Origin: Pseudeuparius sepicola
Taxonomy: Eukaryota > Arthropoda > Insecta > Coleoptera > Anthribidae
Length of the DNA: 64,000 bases
Assembly (NCBI GenBank): GCA_963920635.1
Contig: OY987305.1
Location: 27,552,876 to 27,616,875 of the forward strand
Direction: 5' to 3'
In this document: in pieces, positions 1 to 8,749 of the stretch
How the letters are laid out: each line of letters opens with the position of its first letter
How positions within the stretch are numbered: the stretch's first letter is position 1
Program-made: the position numbers and the translations under genes
Notes under the pieces: generated by a model
Seen by the model: only the letters and a program-made list of their open reading frames with translations
Told to the model about the DNA's origin: nothing
The model's database searches: none

Positions 1-197
1 TACTTTAAAATACTTGAATTTGATTCTAAGCGTGCATGATTCTCAGAACTATCTTCTGTGCGCAATTTGAATGCTTTCCTACACAATCTAATGGTTCTTT
101 GAATATACCTTAATTGCCAGTCTATTTCATCCACAATTTTCACTAATTTTAAAGCTCTCCTCACACCACTGATGATGTCACACGATAGCGAACACAT
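1..197 (-). CDS. Partial unknown reading frame running off the left edge
   Basis: The minus strand is open from an ATG at 197-195 to the first base of the window, about 65 codons, and continues outside. The product would be basic and helical (for example VRRALKLVKIVDEIDWQLRY). I do not recognise a family. The frame diverges from the small-gene cassette at 3.2-3.9 kb, and its start lies at the left boundary of the 1,610-bp duplication, so its first codons belong to the duplicated unit. It could be another gene of the same element or chance. Confidence is low because only a fragment is visible. Confidence 0.3.
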   Translation of the reverse strand, partial: MCSLSCDIISGVRRALKLVKIVDEIDWQLRYIQRTIRLCRKAFKLRTEDSSENHARLESNSSILK

Positions 198-1528
198 GGA
201 GTTTTGGGTACTCATATTGCTTGTTTTAATAACTAGCTAGGACGAGTGAGGGGTGCTAAGCTCTTGAGAGCTTTATATATAGATCGTTCGCGTCAGCAGT
301 TTCACATTTCCTAGAATTTTTTTTACAAAAAGACCTTGGTCTAAAACAACTTAGTTACCAAGTTCCCCCTCCATTTTTTTATTAAATAGGAAATCTTAGA
401 GGGGAACCCCCTTAATAAAAAAAAGCTGAATCAACACTTTCCTGTCGGGACATGTTTAATATTATGTGAATCAAATTTCTTCGGAATTGTTACTTATACG
501 CGGTGGTAACGTTCGTAGCGTTGCAAACTATTTGGACTGCATGTTTTTCTGTCATCGATCGATCTTGGTTCGAATCAGTGGTGAAGCACATGTGTATTTA
601 TGTCTTTATAGAAAAGCACCGCTTATGGTCAAGAGCGCTGGACAAAATGTCCTACACTCACTGTAATTACTATGGTTTTCTAAGGTTTTCCATATTACTT
701 GAGCGAATGCAATTATAGCTCCATCGGTAAAAGTCGGCCCTAGCCGCAACTGGCAACGAAGACAAAATAATAGTAATTGTCACCCCTCCCCGGCACAAGT
801 ATTTGGTTGCTTCTGGGGTACTCTTAGTTTAGAGTATTGTGAGGGTGAGAATTATTATTATTATTTATTATTATTTTACAAAAACTTTTAACAACTGTTT
901 GCGGCTACTCTTATCGTTTTGTAAATTATTTGATTAGAATGATGAGACCATTACGTAATCACGTATGGGTTAACTATAATATAGACATTCCGAAATAGAT
1001 ACTTGGCTTTGTATATAAAATCAGATTCAATTAGAAAATAATTATAACAAAGTGATGTCAAACACTTCAATAATATTTACAGCTGAACTTTCCCGTCGGG
1101 AAACATGTTCAAATATGTAAACAAATTTTCTGCTGAAATCCGAAATGCTACCTACATTCAGAAGAACTTTTGTCCGCTATCGGCTAAAGGCAATTAATAA
1201 ATGCATGCATGTGTTTCTCGTTCATTTCAATAATATTTACACTAAAATAAAAGTACTTTCTTTTTGCGGGCGCATATCAAAGCCGAGAGCAAGAAAAATA
1301 AAACGTATGACTTTGGTGTGAATACGATCGACGACTTCTAGTTAAATAATATAGGACAAATAATTAGAATTAATTGCGATCTTTTTTTCAGTCGGAACGT
1401 GCTTTTGAAAATTATAAACATCCGTATTTCTCAGAAAATGAAAATGCTGACCCTGCCGGAACGTGATTTAGAAAATTATACCGTATTTCCCAGAAATGAA
1501 AATGCTGACATTACAATATTCAACCGCT

Positions 1529-1588
1529 TTCTTGAATTTTCTAGAAAAATCTTTCAGCAAAAATGACGTAGGAGTAAAGTCATATAAA
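1529..1588 (+). promoter_or_regulatory. Duplicate heat-shock element and TATA box (first copy)
   Basis: The four-pentamer heat-shock element described at 3139-3156 and its TATA box recur here exactly 1,610 bp upstream (element 1529-1546, TATAAA 1583-1588). It precedes only the truncated first reading frame, so it is a redundant promoter copy made by the duplication. Confidence 0.6.
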
Positions 1589-1642
1589 TTGAGACGAAAA
1601 TCTAAAAAATTTTAATTGTTAGTGACATCACCTAGCAACAAG

Positions 1643-1846
1643 ATGGAATCTGTTGAATATTTAAACGAGTGTTCTAAGATAAAATCCTTTGCAAGGTGTG
1701 TTGATTTGCCGCTAAATCAACCTCTTAAAGTGATAAATATCTGGAGGCAAGGTACCAAGTTCGGTTCAAGAATACTCATTGAGCTGGAGGAGAACAAGCG
1801 AACACATGGAGTTTTGGGTACTCATATTGCTTGTTTTAATAACTAG
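1643..1846 (+). pseudogene. Truncated first copy of the cassette's leading gene
   Basis: From the ATG at 1643 the frame matches the first 52 codons of the gene at 3253, then crosses the duplication junction at about 1799. It continues for about 15 unrelated codons to a stop at 1844-1846. It lacks the second half of the protein and the two downstream overlapping genes. It is a by-product of the tandem duplication and probably makes nothing useful, although its promoter is intact. Confidence 0.7.
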
Positions 1847-3138
1847 CTAGGACGAGTGAGGGGTGCTAAGCTCTTGAGAGCTTTATATATAGATCGTTCG
1901 CGTCAGCAGTTTCACATTTCCTAGAATTTTTTTTACAAAAAGACCTTGGTCTAAAACAACTTAGTTACCAAGTTCCCCCTCCATTTTTTTATTAAATAGG
2001 AAATCTTAGAGGGGAACCCCCTTAATAAAAAAAAGCTGAATCAACACTTTCCTGTCGGGACATGTTTAATATTATGTGAATCAAATTTCTTCGGAATTGT
2101 TACTTATACGCGGTGGTAACGTTCGTAGCGTTGCAAACTATTTGGACTGCATGTTTTTCTGTCATCGATCGATCTTGGTTCGAATCAGTGGTGAAGCACA
2201 TGTGTATTTATGTCTTTATAGAAAAGCACCGCTTATGGTCAAGAGCGCTGGACAAAATGTCCTACACTCACTGTAATTACTATGGTTTTCTAAGGTTTTC
2301 CATATTACTTGAGCGAATGCAATTATAGCTCCATCGGTAAAAGTCGGCCCTAGCCGCAACTGGCAACGAAGACAAAATAATAGTAATTGTCACCCCTCCC
2401 CGGCACAAGTATTTGGTTGCTTCTGGGGTACTCTTAGTTTAGAGTATTGTGAGGGTGAGAATTATTATTATTATTTATTATTATTTTACAAAAACTTTTA
2501 ACAACTGTTTGCGGCTACTCTTATCGTTTTGTAAATTATTTGATTAGAATGATGAGACCATTAAGTAATCACGTATGGGTTAACTATAATATAGACATTC
2601 CGAAATAGATACTTGGCTTTGTATATAAAATCAGATTCAATTAGAAAATAATTATAACAAAGTGATGTCAAACACTTCAATAATATTTACAGCTGAACTT
2701 TCCCGTCGGGAAACATGTTCAAATATGTAAACAAATTTTCTGCTGAAATCCGAAATGCTACCTACATTCAGAAGAACTTTTGTCCGCTATCGGCTAAAGG
2801 CAATTAATAAATGCATGCATGTGTTTCTCGTTCATTTCAATAATATTTACACTAAAATAAAAGTACTTTCTTTTTGCGGGCGCATATCAAAGCCGAGAGC
2901 AAGAAAAATAAAACGTATGACTTTGGTGTGAATACGATCGACGACTTCTAGTTAAATAATATAGGACAAATAATTAGAATTAATTGCGATCTTTTTTTCA
3001 GTCGGAACGTGCTTTTGAAAATTATAAACATCCGTATTTCTCAGAAAATGAAAATGCTGACCCTGCCGGAACGTGATTTAGAAAATTATACCGTATTTCC
3101 CAGAAATGAAAATGCTGACATTACAATATTCAACCGCT

Positions 3139-3198
3139 TTCTTGAATTTTCTAGAAAAATCTTTCAGCAAAAATGACGTAGGAGTAAAGTCATATAAA
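3139..3198 (+). promoter_or_regulatory. Four-pentamer heat-shock element plus TATA box
   Basis: Positions 3139-3156 read TTCTTGAATTTTCTAGAA, which is TTCnnGAAnnTTCnnGAA with perfect spacing. This is four alternating nGAAn pentamers, more than the three normally needed for an HSF trimer. TATAAA follows at 3193-3198, 36 bp after the element, and the first likely start codon is at 3253, leaving room for a leader of about 30 nt. The arrangement matches insect heat-shock promoters. Seen: motif, spacing, order. Inferred: HSF-driven transcription of the three small genes downstream. Confidence 0.7.
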
Positions 3199-3252
3199 TT
3201 GAGACGAAAATCTAAAAAATTTTAATTGTTAGTGACATCACCTAGCAACAAG

Positions 3253-3564
3253 ATGGAATCTGTTGAATATTTAAACGAGTGTTCTAAGATAAAATCCTTT
3301 GCAAGGTGTGTTGATTTGCCGCTAAATCAACCTCTTAAAGTGATAAATATCTGGAGGCAAGGTACCAAGTTCGGTTCAAGAATACTCATTGAGCTGGAGG
3401 AGAACAAGGTGACTTTACCTGCAAGGTTTGATATTCTTTTCACCGACGGATTTTTGCAACATATACAGCAGGAAGTTGAAGTCGGTCAGATTTATATAAA
3501 GGTGACGGAGCATTTTGGAGAAACAGTGAATGTGAAGTTTATTTATGAGAATGAAACCATCTAG
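3253..3564 (+). CDS. Unknown 103-residue protein, first gene of the compact cassette
   Basis: The first ATG after the heat-shock promoter (context ACAAGATGG) opens 103 codons. In-frame translation is possible further up only from non-ATG codons. The protein has an acidic/basic N-terminus, then a probable beta-rich region with the order 'LKVINIWRQGTKFGSRILIE', 'KVTLPARFD' and a C-terminal 'GQIYIKVTEHFG...VKFIYEN'. The strand pattern is compatible with a small OB-like or single-strand-binding barrel, but I do not recognise a family. Its stop (3562-3564) lies inside the next gene, whose ATG is at 3551. Coding is supported by the compact arrangement with its neighbours and by the promoter. It could be of viral or transposon origin; that is inference. 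Confidence 0.6.
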   Translation: MESVEYLNECSKIKSFARCVDLPLNQPLKVINIWRQGTKFGSRILIELEENKVTLPARFDILFTDGFLQHIQQEVEVGQIYIKVTEHFGETVNVKFIYENETI

Positions 3565-3700
3565 TGCAGTTGAATGTTATAAAGAAAAATTAAACAATTA
3601 TTTGTGTGAGTTACAACGTTTAAAGGAACAAATAAATTTGTATGAAATAAGACTTCAGCTGCAGACCCTCAGTTTGGAAAAGGAAAATAACAAAAAATGA
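3551..3700 (+). CDS. Unknown 49-residue coiled-coil protein, overlapping both neighbours
   Basis: This frame begins 14 nt before the first gene ends and stops at 3698-3700, so its TGA shares 'ATGA' with the start of the third gene at 3697. The product is a single amphipathic, leucine-rich helix with regularly spaced hydrophobics (for example 'LNNYLCELQRLKEQINLYEI'). It is probably a dimerisation coiled coil. It is too short to assign to a family. Start and stop overlaps on both sides are typical of virus or bacterial operons and suggest termination-reinitiation or leaky scanning on one transcript. Confidence 0.5.
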   Translation: MKPSSAVECYKEKLNNYLCELQRLKEQINLYEIRLQLQTLSLEKENNKK

Positions 3701-3894
3701 AACGTGTGCGCTTCGCAGAAACTGTAGATATTCGAGAAATTTCACAATGGGATAGGAAAGGACCATGGATGCAACATGCGCTTGACCGTCATAGATTTCA
3801 AAAACGCATTCATGAATGTTCAACATATCTAAATATTGTTCTTGCAAATAAATACAAAGAATATTTAAATATGTGTAAAAATAATAATGAATAA
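3697..3894 (+). CDS. PPP1R15 (GADD34/CReP)-like mini-protein, PP1-eIF2alpha adaptor
   Basis: This is a 65-residue protein. RVRF at residues 3-6 is a canonical RVxF motif for docking protein phosphatase 1. Residues 18-38 read WDRKGPW...ALDRHRFQKRI, matching the GPW...A.D..RF..RI signature of the PPP1R15 C-terminal domain. In that family this domain brings eIF2alpha and G-actin to PP1 and restores translation after eIF2alpha kinase activation. The residues between the motifs (AETVDIREI) fit the hydrophobic stretch that follows RVxF. Cellular PPP1R15 proteins are far longer, while some large DNA viruses (herpesvirus ICP34.5, African swine fever virus DP71L) carry short stand-alone versions. The gene starts within the stop of the preceding frame (ATGA) and ends within an AATAAA. 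Homology is by motif only. Confidence 0.65.
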   Translation: MKRVRFAETVDIREISQWDRKGPWMQHALDRHRFQKRIHECSTYLNIVLANKYKEYLNMCKNNNE

Positions 3895-3913
3895 ACCTAT
3901 GCAAAACAATAAA
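3890..3913 (+). terminator. Poly(A) signals of the small-gene cassette
   Basis: AATAAA occurs at 3890-3895, overlapping the TAA stop at 3892-3894 of the PPP1R15-like gene, and again at 3908-3913. A T-rich stretch follows at 3917-3925. This fits a single 3' end for the three overlapping frames, giving a transcript of about 0.7 kb. Confidence 0.5.
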
Positions 3914-4000
3914 TTTGTTTTCTTTCTTACATCAATTTGTTTACATTAAATTTACAATGGCAACACTTTTCTTGTACCTGTTAAAAAATATTAAATTGTA

Positions 4001-4094
4001 GAAATTTCTAGAAAATTACTCAGAGCTTTTCCAAGAAAAATGTTGTGCAAGTTTCTAGAAAATTACTGGAAGCTTTTCCAGGAAAAATGTGATG
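4001..4094. promoter_or_regulatory. Second cluster of heat-shock-like elements in a short direct repeat
   Basis: GAAatTTCtaGAA at 4001-4013 is a perfect three-pentamer heat-shock element. A direct repeat of about 45 bp follows, with TTCTAGAAAATTACT present at both 4006 and 4053. The cluster lies about 90 bp beyond the cassette's poly(A) signal. It may serve a gene in either direction or be remnant sequence. Confidence 0.4.
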
Positions 4095-4525
4095 AGGTCA
4101 CCGGTCTCTGGTTCGGCAATTGAATTCACGATCTTGAAGCCTCTTCGGCACACAGCCTCTGGTGTTGACTTGGCATTGACGTCACTCAACAGCCTCTGGT
4201 CATTGTCGACTTCTTCGGCAATGACCTTGAAAGACACGTCACTTCTTCAGCAATGACCCTGAACGATGGTCACTCCGGATGGACAGGTGCCATACTGATC
4301 CAGAAACCCCCTTATTTAACTACTACTGTGAAAATTCCCGATAGCAAGACAAACAAACCTCGATCATTATTTTGTAATAAGTGGTAAAATTAGAAGTTTT
4401 AATTTTGTTGAAATGTATCGCAAATATGCATCCCTTCGTCCCCAGTCTACCAGTCACGCTAGATTATTTATGAGATATTATAACGGAAAATGCTCCGTTC
4501 AACCTGTTGGTATAAATACTGGATG
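4095..4525. repeat. Dispersed repeat related to 52.16-52.42 kb, then plain flank
   Basis: Positions about 4100-4300, read on the minus strand, match positions about 52165-52400 on the plus strand (shared words 'gatggcacctgtccat', 'cattgctgaagaagt', 'accagaggc'). The minus strand of this copy is open for about 60 codons (4055-4237), but the two copies do not share one clean frame, so I treat it as repeat. From 4300 to 4525 I see nothing except the insertion site of the Harbinger element. Confidence 0.45.
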
Positions 4526-4932
4526 TAAAGGTGGGTTTAGTCAGCTTTCCATAAGAATAAGAATAAGAATAGTATTAAGAATAAAAGTTAAAACTACTGT
4601 TTTCTTATGTCAGTGTTTATACAGTCGGAATAGAAATAAGAATAAGAATAAGGAATAGCAAGTGACCTTGAAGTTAGTTAACTTTTAACTTTATTCTTAT
4701 TCTTATGGCGAAATTACATTTGCGCTTGCGCCAATTTGCGAGAAAGTCCGCGAAAATACAAATACGATCATAACCTCAAAATTTCGTTCAATACCTGTGG
4801 TTATACGAACTTGATTTCGTTTATTTTGCGTTATTTGAGACCCTTTAGTACAGTGCAAAGGTGAGTATTTTTTTTATTAAAATAAAGTTAGTGAAATCTA
4901 AGAAACTATTGAATACAAAGTGTCTATTACAG

Positions 4933-5962
4933 ATGGATGTAGAACATGCAAAGCTCATTGAGCTGATCCAACAGTTCCCGCAACTGTGGGATAAAAAACA
5001 TGTATTGTTTAAAGACAAATTAGCTGTCCAAAATGCCTGGGAAACTATTTCAAAAGTAATGGAAATACCAGGTAAAAACTATGCAATGAAATAAAAAATT
5101 TAATCATCGATTCCGCCCTATAAAGTACTACCCAGATATGTATAAAACTGAAATTTAACCTTATCGTCATTTATTTTCAGTAGATGATTTGCAAAATAGC
5201 TGGCAGCAGATGCGTACAAGATTTGTCAAGGAAAGGAAGGTAATAAAAAACCTGCCAACTGGAACAGGGCAATATTCCAGCAAGTGGCCCTATTACGAGC
5301 TATGCCTGTTCTTAGACAACGCCATTGCTACCCGGATGTAAATATTGTATAATCGAAAAGTTGGCAATGTGTAATATAGGAATTTCCATAAATACTCATA
5401 TAGTTTTTACGGTGTCTTTTGTGAGAAACATATGTTTCATACTTTACATTATATTTCAATTATTGCAGAACAAAAAGCAACTATATGCCAAAGAGCAGTA
5501 CTTGTAACATGCCAACCAAGGAGGTTTGGAATGAAAAAATTACTCTTGAAGAAAATGAAGGGACCACCCAAGAAGTTACTGATGTTACCAATGAGACTGA
5601 GGAGTACATTATAGAAAATTTTAGAGTGGCTAGCCCAAGTCCAGGACCTTCCAATGCCATCGAAGTAAGTCCTTTTACACCTACAGGCCACCGTTCACCA
5701 GCAGCAAGTGAGGTAAAAAAAAACAAAAAAAAGAATAAAGGACACCTCCACCTCACTTGATTCCCTTATATCGTCCTGCACTGCTTTGGGAAATGAAATA
5801 TCAACCTTGGTAGAAAAAGAAAATAATCCCGGGAATGAAGACACTCTCTTCGGTGCTTCAGTAGCAAAAAGTTTGGGGCAGATAAAAAGCCGAAAAAAGA
5901 AAGCGATTTTAAAAGTAAAAATAATGGAAGTATTAGCCGAGATGGAAAGTGACAGCGACTAA
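4933..5962 (+). pseudogene. Harbinger accessory protein, MADF and BESS-like domains, one frameshift
   Basis: Three exons are predicted: 4933-5071, 5181-5337 and 5469-5962. The introns are GT-AG (acceptors 'ttattttcag' at 5171 and 'attgcag' at 5462) and phases agree. Exons 1-2 encode a MADF (Myb/SANT-like) DNA-binding domain: LIELIQQFPQLWDKK, VLFKDKLAVQNAWETI, then after the intron DDLQNSWQQMRTRFVKERK and WPYYELCLFLDN. Exon 3 encodes an acidic linker and a C-terminal BESS-like helix (LGQIKSRKKKAILKVKIMEV). Between them an A-rich run near 5718-5740 shifts frame, so the linker frame ends at 5760 while the BESS part is open in another frame to 5962. In this superfamily the protein binds the ends and escorts the transposase into the nucleus. 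A sequencing indel in the A-run could explain the break. Confidence 0.75.
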
Positions 5963-6303
5963 TATGCTTATTATAATTTATTATAAATAAATAATAAATA
6001 AATAATTTGTTTGGTTTTTGTTATTTCATATTGGGTTTTGAATACTTTGTGCATATTTTGCTGCTTTTATTTATTACAAAAAAGGAATGTTGAATTAGAT
6101 GAAATTTAGAAAAAAGGACAAGAAATAAATTATTTTAAAGATTTGCTGAGAAAAAAATTATAATAAACAAAATATCGTACAAAAAGGCGAATGGGAACTT
6201 ATACCTAATTTCCTACCAATAAGGTTAAACATGAAAACATCAAACATTGTATGATTAATGATTAGGTATATAAATACACAAAAATCTACATTTTTTTGGA
6301 TAA

Positions 6304-7715
6304 TTATAAATTAGGAACACTTCCACGTAGAACATAGTTTTCCTGCCATGGTAGTGCTGCTTGGGGAGAAATAAAATATTCAGCCAAAACATCTCTGTTT
6401 TCAGCAATTTTTTGAGAGTAATTATTTGACCCCAGCTTGGCAATAGATCGTAGTTTAAATAAGTCATTTCTCCAACTGCCCAAATGAAGAGTCCCGCTAT
6501 CATCAATATAATCGGCAAGTCCTAATGGACAATACTTTTTTTGGTTTACTGGAATGTTTGCTTCACTACTTTTGATGAAATTGTGCAAAACTACAGTAGC
6601 TTGCACAATTCTCTGGCAGTTTTCTATATTTGCAATTATCGGTTTTTGCAAAACTCGCCATCTTTGAGTAAGAATTCCAAAAGCATTCTCTATTGTTCTT
6701 CTGGCTCTTGACAAACGATAGTTAAAAATATTTTTTGTTATTCCTAAGTTATTGCCTGGATAAGGGCGTATGATATTAGTATGCAAGGGAAACGCTGAAT
6801 CAGCTACGACAAAAAATGGTATCTTTTCATTGCTGAGAGGTAAATTCTCTGGAGGAGGTATGCCCAGTTCATTATTCAAAAGCGCTTGTCCGAATCCCGA
6901 TTGCCTAAATACGGCTGAATCATGATTAGCTCCTTCAGCACCGATGTCTATGAGTGTAAACTTATAGTTGGCATCACAGACAGCCATCAAAACCAAACTG
7001 AATGTCTTCTTATAGTTGAAGAACTCACTTCCAGATTTTGATGGTGCTTGTATCGTTACATGCTTGCCATCTACAGCTCCGATACAGTGAGGCATGTCCC
7101 ATATTGTGCAAAAATCTTGGGCGATTTTTCTCCATTCAGAGCCTTCGGGGGGCTTCAAATATTCAGGTGTAAGTTTATTCCAAATGGCTTCACATGTTTC
7201 TTTAATTATAAAATGTACAGTTGCCTTTCCAACTCGATAATTCCACGCAATTTCTTGCATCGAGCAGCCTTCTCCTAGGTAACTGAAATTATTTTTTCTT
7301 TAACGCACAGAAATGGACCCAGAAATATGTTACTAAACACACATGTCATGTAGGTACCACTTAAAATATTAGTTGGAATATATACTTACTGTAATGTCAT
7401 CATCAACCTGTGTTCTGGAGACAAGGGTTTTTTTGTCTCGTCTTTCCTAATCACTGGTCCCACCAGATTGACTAGGATTTTAAACAGACATGGAACCATT
7501 CGAGTATACTTTGTAAATTGCTCAAAATCGTGCTCAATTGTTTGCATTTCTTTTACTAATGTGAAATAAGCACCTTCGGTATTTCATCTTAGGTTGATAG
7601 GTCGAACTTTAAACCGCCTTTTTCGTTTTTTCTTAGAAATCTGATGAATAACTTGTAGACTGCACTTTAGATAAAGAAGCCCAAGTTTCACTAATTCTAG
7701 TTTTTTTACATTCAT
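6304..7715 (-). pseudogene. PIF/Harbinger DDE transposase, two exons, one nonsense codon
   Basis: The gene reads from an ATG at 7715 to a stop at 6304. An intron of 107 bp (7283-7389, GTAAGT...TTTCAG) joins '...HRLMMTL' to 'YLGEGCSMQEIAWNYRVGKA'. The total is about 434 codons, normal for the family. The N-terminal part is basic with RFKVRPINLR, then EGAYFTLVKEM and a helix-turn-helix. The DDE_Tnp_4 catalytic core shows GAVDGKH (first Asp), IGAEGANHDSAVF, VVADSAFPL (second Asp) and ARRTIENAFGILTQRW (Glu). One in-frame TGA at 7584-7586 follows INLR and looks like a CGA to TGA transition. Everything downstream is open, so a shorter protein starting later could still carry the catalytic core. Confidence 0.85.
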
Positions 7716-7928
7716 TTTGCAGCCTTGACAAAATACAAAATATTATTTTGTTTTGAAAAAAGTGAGGTTATATTTCAAAGAAATGTTGAATTATGACATT
7801 CCTTCCTTATTACTATTCTTAAATCAAGGCTCTATAAACCACTAAAATTTCGTTATTCTAAAGTTATTCTTATTACTATTCTTATGCTTATTCTTATTCT
7901 TATGGAAAGCTGACTAAACCCACCTTAA

Positions 7929-8745
7929 GATTAGCGAGTGTAAATGTAATAATAATTACAAGAAAAGGTGATAATGGGCAAACACTCAAAGTTAACAAAA
8001 AGAAAAAACTATTAACCGCATACACGTGTTTCATGCTATTTGGCAATCATCAGTACGGTGAAACATTAACTAAATCAAAAGATAGGCATGATTTGGGAAG
8101 CAACAAATGAAGTCCAGGCAGGAGCCAACAGCACACTTGCAGCTTCAGTCAGCACATCCCCTATTTTGGGGCTTGTACTAACATCGCCACGGAGGCTGCT
8201 AAAGCGACCTGCGTGGAAATCTTCATAACCCAAGATACAATGACAATAAGGATGTAAGATTAGCGAGTGTAAATGTAATAATTACAACAAAAAGTGATAA
8301 TGGGCAAACACTCAAAGTTAACAAAAAGAAAAAACTAGTAACCGCATACACGTGTTTCATGCTGTTTGGCAATTATCAGTACGGTGTAACATTAACCAAA
8401 TCAAAAGATAGGCATGATTTGGGAAGCAACAAATGAAGTCCAGGCAGGAGCCAACAGCACATTTGCAGCTTCAGTCAGCACATCCCCTATTTTGGGGCTT
8501 GTACTAACATCGCCACGGAGGCTGCTAAAGCGACCTGCGTTATGGGTTATGAAGATTTCCACGTATAGGCGCTTGTAAGCCTGCCGTGTTTTCAGCACTG
8601 GCAATAATTTTTGAATAACCCTAGATTCAGGCCAAAATATCAGATCCTTCAAGCAACTAGCAATCGGAGGAATAGACTTAACAGGAGAGGCGTTGCCAAC
8701 CATGGCGGCATGGCAGTAAATTGAGGGAAATATAAAAGCCAACAG
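7929..8745. repeat. Dispersed repeat family A, two tandem copies
   Basis: Positions 7929-8213 and 8258-8542 are direct copies with scattered differences (shared words 'gataatgggcaaacactcaa', 'cgcatacacgtgtttcatgc', 'cccctattttggggcttgta'). Further copies lie at 20.55-20.74 kb and 50.70-50.99 kb. Just after the shared part the two copies carry the same 19-bp segment in opposite orientation (8214-8232 versus 8543-8561). The second copy extends to about 8745 with sequence not repeated here. Its minus strand is open for 113 codons (8401-8742), part of which is echoed in the 50.9-kb copy, so a decayed coding origin is possible, but I recognise no protein. Confidence 0.7.
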
Positions 8746-8749
8746 GTAG

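Larger units (their letters stand above)
188..3409. repeat. Two-copy direct tandem duplication, 1,610-bp period
   Basis: Positions about 190-1799 recur at about 1800-3409 with an offset of exactly 1,610. By eye I find one difference (C versus A in 'gaccattacgtaatc' near 955, 'gaccattaagtaatc' near 2565). The copy junction at about 1799 joins 'gagaacaag' to 'cgaacacatgg', fusing the middle of the small reading frame to the sequence at 190. The second copy reads on into the full cassette. Each copy carries the same heat-shock element, TATA box and start codon, so the first copy drives only a truncated frame. Near-identity means a very recent duplication or an assembly artefact. Confidence 0.95.
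4529..7925. mobile_element. PIF/Harbinger DNA transposon, both ends and both genes present
   Basis: The ends are inverted: AGGTGGGTTTAGTCAGCTTT at 4529 matches the reverse complement ending at 7925. Both ends continue into 'ccataagaataagaataag', with further copies of that word just inside (4640-4710, 7860-7905). TAA is duplicated at 4526-4528 and 7926-7928, the trinucleotide target typical of PIF/Harbinger. Inside are a MADF/BESS gene on the plus strand and a DDE transposase on the minus strand, converging, which is the normal two-gene layout. The total is 3,397 bp. Each gene has a single visible disabling change, so the copy is young but probably not autonomous. Confidence 0.9.

Noticed and set aside
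466..718. 66- and 71-codon frames in the duplicated leader (and again at 2076-2328)
   Set aside because: The two frames overlap each other, and the sequence recurs as fragments in the opposite orientation at 9.4 kb with the frames not conserved.
3620..3904. Minus-strand 94-codon frame opposite the PPP1R15-like gene
   Set aside because: It is the shadow of the plus-strand frames; hydrophobic composition and no motif.
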